Assembly: GCF_900106035.1 (NCBI RefSeq)
Contig: NZ_FNUC01000003.1
Coordinates: forward strand, 186,001-250,000
DNA: 64,000 bases
Origin: Jiangella alba
GTDB taxonomy: Bacteria; Actinomycetota; Actinomycetes; Jiangellales; Jiangellaceae
Direction: 5' to 3'
A model generated the notes under the pieces. It was not told where the DNA came from, did not search any database, and saw only the letters and a list, made by a program, of their open reading frames with translations. This document shows, piece by piece, positions 60,552-64,000 of this stretch; positions within the stretch are counted from its first letter, which is position 1, and the number at the start of each line of letters is the position of its first letter. Made by a program: the position numbers and the translations under genes.

Positions 60552-60917
60552 GTGAGTCCGATGCGTCGCTGTTCTCGATCAGCCTGTCCGCGGACTGCTG
60601 TCGCGACGCTGACCTACGTCTACGCCGACTCCACCGCCGTCCTGGGCCCGCTGGCCACCTACGCCGAACCGCACAGCTACGACCTCTGCTCCGAGCACTC
60701 CGAGCGGCTGGTCGCGCCGCGCGGCTGGGAGGTCATCCGGCTGGCGCCGGACCCCGCGGCGCTCGGCCCCAGCAACGACGACCTGCTCGCGCTCGCCGAC
60801 GCCGTCCGCGAGGCCGGCCGGCGGCCCGAGCCGGCGCCCGCGCCGCCGATGGCCGGCGAGGGCGGCAGCGGCGCGCGTCGCGGGCACCTGCGCGCACTGC
60901 CCGACCCCGACGCCTGA
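60552..60917 (+). CDS. DUF3499-family zinc-ribbon-like protein
   Basis: A 121-residue actinobacterial protein (Rv3258c-like by position and sequence). The start is VSPMRRCSRSACPRTAVATLT, followed by YDLCSEHSERLVAPRGWEVIRL; paired cysteines and a histidine suggest a metal-binding ribbon. The tail is Pro/Ala/Gly-rich. Function unknown. Leaderless start likely. Confidence 0.85.
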   Translation: MSPMRRCSRSACPRTAVATLTYVYADSTAVLGPLATYAEPHSYDLCSEHSERLVAPRGWEVIRLAPDPAALGPSNDDLLALADAVREAGRRPEPAPAPPMAGEGGSGARRGHLRALPDPDA

Positions 60918-60964
60918 TCCGCCTCCTGCCTCCGGGGCGGCGGCCGGAGAGGTAGGGTCGCTGC

Positions 60965-62344
60965 GTGCGCGATCTGGTCCCGATCCTCAAGGCCTACGAC
61001 ATCCGCGGCGTGGTGCCCGACGAGCTGGACGACGAGACGGTGCGGGCCATCGGCTGGGCCGCGGCGCACGTGCTGGCCGACGGCCGCGGCGCGCTGGTCG
61101 TGGGGCACGACATGCGGCCCACGTCGCCGGGGCTCGCCGAGGCGTTCGCCGACGGCGCCACCGCGGCCGGCGTCGACGTCGTCATGGCCGGGCTGACCAG
61201 CACCGACCAGCTGTACTACGCCAGCGGCGCGCTCGGCCTGCCCGGCGCGATGTTCACCGCCAGCCACAACCCGGCCCGCTACAACGGCATCAAGCTGTGC
61301 CGTGCCGGCGCCGCCCCCGTCGGCTACGACACCGGGCTGGCCGAGATCAAGGCGCTCATCGACGGCGGTGTCGACACCCCGGTGGCGGCGCGCGGCCGGG
61401 TCTCGCGCCGCGACACGCTGGCCGACTACGCCGCCCACCTGCACGGGCTCGTCCCGCTCGGCGGCGGCCGCCCGCTCACCGTCGTCGTCGACGCGGGCAA
61501 CGGCATGGCGGGGCACACCGTCCCGGCCGTCCTCGACCTGCCGGACCTCACGGTCGTGCCGCTGTACTTCGAGCTGGACGGCACGTTCCCGAACCACGAG
61601 GCGAACCCGATCGACCCCGCGAACCTCGTCGACCTGCAGGCCGCCGTCCGCGAGCACGGCGCCGACCTCGGGCTGGCCTTCGACGGCGACGCCGACCGCT
61701 GCTTCGTCGTCGACGAGCGGGGCGAGCCGGTGTCGCCGTCGGCGCTGACGGCGCTGATCGCGGTGCGCGAGCTGGCGCGCGCGCCGGGCTCGTCCGTCGT
61801 GCACAACCTCATCACCTCGAAGGCCGTGCCCGAGATCGTCGCCGAGCACGGCGGCACCCCGGTGCGCACCCGCGTCGGCCACTCGCTGATCAAGCAGACG
61901 ATGGCCGAGTCCGGCGCCGTCTTCGGCGGCGAGCACTCCGGCCACTTCTACTTCCGCGACTTCTGGCGGGCCGACTCCGGCATGCTGGCCGCGCTGCACA
62001 CGCTGGCCGCGCTGCGCGCCGGGTCCGCACCGCTGTCGCAGCTGCTCGCGCCGTACGAGCGCTACGTCGCGTCCGGCGAGATCAACAGCACGGTCGACGA
62101 CGCCGGCGCGGTCACCGCGCGGGTCGAGGAGGCGTTCGGCAAGGCGCCCGACGTCACCACCGACCACCTCGACGGCCTCACCGTCGAGTTCACCGGCACC
62201 CCGATGTGGTGGTTCAACCTGCGCCCGTCCAACACCGAGCCGCTGCTGCGGCTCAACGTCGAGGGCGCCGACCGCGCCGTCATGGAACGGGTGCGCGACG
62301 ACGTCCTGCGGGTGGTCCGCGGGTCAGAGGAGGGGGCCGCGTGA
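60965..62344 (+). CDS. manB: Phosphomannomutase
   Basis: A 459-residue alpha-D-phosphohexomutase that interconverts mannose-6-phosphate and mannose-1-phosphate for GDP-mannose supply to cell-wall mannolipids and glycans. The phosphoserine loop is TASHNP (near 98), the metal loop FDGDADR (near 239), the sugar-binding loop GGEHSGH (near 322) and the phosphate loop RPSNTEPLLRLN (near 420). GTG 60965 has a TAGGGT element six bases upstream and a GGAGAGG further up. The next gene overlaps its stop by four bases. Confidence 0.95.
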   Translation: MRDLVPILKAYDIRGVVPDELDDETVRAIGWAAAHVLADGRGALVVGHDMRPTSPGLAEAFADGATAAGVDVVMAGLTSTDQLYYASGALGLPGAMFTASHNPARYNGIKLCRAGAAPVGYDTGLAEIKALIDGGVDTPVAARGRVSRRDTLADYAAHLHGLVPLGGGRPLTVVVDAGNGMAGHTVPAVLDLPDLTVVPLYFELDGTFPNHEANPIDPANLVDLQAAVREHGADLGLAFDGDADRCFVVDERGEPVSPSALTALIAVRELARAPGSSVVHNLITSKAVPEIVAEHGGTPVRTRVGHSLIKQTMAESGAVFGGEHSGHFYFRDFWRADSGMLAALHTLAALRAGSAPLSQLLAPYERYVASGEINSTVDDAGAVTARVEEAFGKAPDVTTDHLDGLTVEFTGTPMWWFNLRPSNTEPLLRLNVEGADRAVMERVRDDVLRVVRGSEEGAA

Positions 62345-62517
62345 GGCTCGATCCGACGCTGCTGCAGGTCATCGCCTGCCCGGTCTGTCACAGTGCGCTG
62401 GAGCCCGACGACGCGGCCGGCGAGTTGCTGTGCACCGGCTGCCCGCGCGCGTACCCGGTGCGCGACGACATCCCCGTGCTGCTGGCCGACCAGGCCCGCA
62501 GCCGTCCGGCGGAGTAG
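62341..62517 (+). CDS. Trm112-like small zinc protein
   Basis: A 58-residue protein of the Trm112/YcaR family: LLQVIACPVCHSALEPDD, LLCTGCPRAYPVRDDIPVLL. Four cysteines (CPVC...CTGC) are a zinc knuckle. Such proteins often bind methyltransferases or sit beside sugar enzymes; here it lies between manB and the SIS-like gene. GTG overlaps the manB stop. Confidence 0.88.
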   Translation: MRLDPTLLQVIACPVCHSALEPDDAAGELLCTGCPRAYPVRDDIPVLLADQARSRPAE

Positions 62518-62523
62518 CCGGCG

Positions 62524-63540
62524 GTGTTCTTCGACGGCTCGCTCGACGACCCGGACGCGTTGAGCGTCATCGACCCGGTCCTGCGCGACATCGCCGGCTG
62601 GGGCGCCCAGGTCCGCCTCGCCGACGTCGCGTCCGCCGACGCGCTGGCCGCGCTGGCGCCGGGTGACCGGCCGCGGGCCGTCGTCGCGGGCGGCGCCGAC
62701 GGCCGGCTGTTCCGGGCCGTGCTCGAACCGGTCTGCCCGGTCCCGTTCGTCGCCTGGCCGCACCGCGGCCTGCCCGGCTGGGCCGGCCCGCTCGACCTCG
62801 TCGTCGTGGTGTGCCGCTCCGGCCAGGGCGAGGACGAGATCTCCGCCGTCGCCGAGGCCCGCCGCCGCGGCTGCGCCCTGCTCGTCGCCGCGCCCTCGGA
62901 CTCGCCGATGGCCGCGGCCGCCGCCGGTCGCGGCACGACGTTCCTGCCGGCCGGCAGCGCCGACCCCACCGCGCTGGCCGTCCCTGTCCTGCGCGCCCTG
63001 CACGTCATGGGCCTCGGCCCGCAGGTGGAGTCCGAGCCGGTCGCCGCCGCCCTCGACGACGTCGCGGAGCGGTGCGGCCCGAGCGTCCCCGCCGACGTCA
63101 ACCCGGCCAAGGAGCTCGCCCTCGGCATCGCCGACGACGTCCCCGTCGTGTGGGGCGGGTCGGTGCTGGCCGCCCGGGCCGCCCGGCGAGTGGCCGAAGC
63201 GCTGCGCTCGGCCAGCGGCCGGCCCGCGCTGTCGGGCGAGGCCGACCAACTGGCGCCGATCTTGGAGGGCGCACCCGAGCCGGACCTGTTCGCCGACCCG
63301 TTCGAGGACGGCGGCTCCTCGGCGCCCCGCCCCGCCCTGATCATCCTCGACGACGGCGCCGACAGCCCGGCCGCAGTCGCCGGCCGGGCCCGGCTGGACG
63401 CCGCCGCCGGGAACGGGTCGGTGCGGGTCCAGGAGGTCCGTGCCACCGAAGGGCCCGACATCGGCCGGTTCGCGGCGCTGCTGGCCACCGGCCGGTTCGC
63501 GGCTGCCTACCTGGCCCTCGGTCTCGGCCGCCCGGCCTGA
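62524..63540 (+). CDS. SIS-domain / phosphoglucose-phosphomannose isomerase-like protein
   Basis: A 338-residue protein similar in place to Rv3256c of mycobacteria. It lacks a strict catalytic signature but has the SIS-like fold with FVAWPHRGLPGWAGPLDLVVVVCRSGQ, ALLVAAPSDSPMAAAAA and a C-terminal PGI/PMI-like region (VPVVWGGSVLAARAARRVAEAL). GTG 62524 (FFDGSLDD) lies six bases after the Trm112-like stop. It is likely part of mannose metabolism with manB and manA; isomerase activity is unproven. Confidence 0.8.
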   Translation: MFFDGSLDDPDALSVIDPVLRDIAGWGAQVRLADVASADALAALAPGDRPRAVVAGGADGRLFRAVLEPVCPVPFVAWPHRGLPGWAGPLDLVVVVCRSGQGEDEISAVAEARRRGCALLVAAPSDSPMAAAAAGRGTTFLPAGSADPTALAVPVLRALHVMGLGPQVESEPVAAALDDVAERCGPSVPADVNPAKELALGIADDVPVVWGGSVLAARAARRVAEALRSASGRPALSGEADQLAPILEGAPEPDLFADPFEDGGSSAPRPALIILDDGADSPAAVAGRARLDAAAGNGSVRVQEVRATEGPDIGRFAALLATGRFAAAYLALGLGRPA

Positions 63541-63543
63541 CGG

Positions 63544-63870
63544 TCAGCGCAGCAACCGGACCTCGGCCCCGACGTCGAGACCGGACCAGGCCTGATCAGC
63601 GGTGAGCGCGGGCGCCTGGAGACGTCCGGCCAGAGCGAGGCAGCAACGATCGCCGAGCGACAGCCCGGCCGGACGCGTGGCCGGGTACAGCTTCGCGGCG
63701 CGCATCGCGTCGTCGCGCGTCAACGGCTCGACCGTCACGCCGAGGACGGTCAGCAGGGTGCCCTGCCGGTCCGCGTCGCCGCCGTGAAAGGCGATCTTCT
63801 GCATCGTCTCGGACCAGTTGGCCGCGCTGATCCGTCGAGCATGATCACCGGCCGTCCATCTCTCCAGCAT
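63544..63870 (-). pseudogene. N-terminally truncated VapC-like PIN-domain remnant
   Basis: A 108-codon frame whose end matches VapC-type PIN toxins: RISAANWSETMQK, GLSLGDRCCLALAGRLQ and APALTADQAWSGLD. The usual first 25-30 residues, which carry the first catalytic aspartate (VLDAS-type), are missing: upstream in frame there is a stop (TGA) seven codons before the ATG. No antitoxin gene is seen beside it. It is therefore probably a broken orphan toxin. It lies convergent with the SIS-like gene and divergent from manA. Confidence 0.6.
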
Positions 63871-63934
63871 GCCTGACTTTGCGAGTGGGCGTCACGTCTC
63901 GGCCCGGCGGGCGGGTCAACTAGGCTCTCGGCTC

Positions 63935-64000
63935 GTGGCCGTGCTTCTGGACAACCCCGTGCGTTCCTATGCGTGGGGTTCGCCCACCGTCATCCCCGAG
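63935..64000 (+). CDS. manA: Mannose-6-phosphate isomerase (5' end only)
   Basis: The visible 22 codons (LLDNPVRSYAWGSPTVIPE) match the class I mannose-6-phosphate isomerase start. The enzyme interconverts fructose-6-phosphate and mannose-6-phosphate, upstream of manB. GTG 63935 has TAGGCT (63921-63926) eight bases before it, suggesting a leaderless or near-leaderless transcript; GTG 63941 is also possible. The gene continues beyond the window. Confidence 0.85.
   Translation, partial: MAVLLDNPVRSYAWGSPTVIPE

Noticed and set aside
1..64000. tRNA or rRNA genes
   Set aside because: No cloverleaf-like or ribosomal sequence was recognised by eye in the gaps between genes.

Overview
The window is very GC-rich and densely coded with strong third-position GC bias. 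It carries hallmark genes of Actinomycetota: a WhiB regulator, coenzyme F420 biosynthesis genes (fbiA/fbiB), DUF3499, DUF5719 and a TIGR03089-type protein. Several genes appear to have leaderless starts. An actinomycete chromosome is secure; the genus is not (a Jiangella- or Nocardioides-like lineage is only a guess).

Region 1 (1-44 kb) is a cell-surface glycan region. It holds the full dTDP-L-rhamnose pathway (rmlB, rmlA, rmlC, rmlD), five or more glycosyltransferases, two membrane-anchored methyltransferases, an acyltransferase with a C-terminal SGNH-like domain, a sulfotransferase-like protein, a PP-loop/alpha-beta hydrolase fusion, two aquaporins and several exported proteins. A three-gene module (GT-like gene, divergent GT2 gene, convergent membrane methyltransferase) occurs twice, at 11.2-16.0 kb and 33.1-37.8 kb. 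Between rmlD and the upstream + strand genes lies a repeat zone (6482-7019): a 149-bp unit in three copies that carries fragments of the rmlD 3' end, plus a 129-bp inverted-repeat element.

Region 2 (17.3-27.5 kb), inside the glycan region, is a polymorphic-toxin locus. A 3108-residue secreted RHS/YD-repeat protein ends in a Hint autoprocessing domain and a roughly 100-residue nuclease-like tip. A 222-residue candidate immunity gene overlaps its stop codon by 11 bp. The toxin tip and immunity gene look less GC-rich than their surroundings.

Region 3 (42.8-48.1 kb) is a carbohydrate ABC importer (binding lipoprotein and two permeases) with a serine hydrolase gene, divergent from a LacI regulator whose start region carries a tandem 13-bp repeat.

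Region 4 (48.3-64 kb) is a conserved actinobacterial core: TIGR03089 protein, DNA glycosylase, fbiA-fbiB, whiB, a giant membrane glycosyltransferase, DUF5719, a zincin-like protein, DUF3499, manB (phosphomannomutase), a Trm112-like protein, a SIS/PGI-like protein and the start of manA. The order resembles the fbiAB-whiB2-manB-manA neighbourhood of mycobacteria. A gene-free tract of about 1.7 kb (52.2-53.9 kb) between fbiA and whiB holds inverted repeats and degenerate minisatellite-like DNA.

Functionally the genes point to nucleotide-sugar supply (rhamnose, mannose), assembly and decoration of surface polymers, sugar uptake, and inter-bacterial antagonism.
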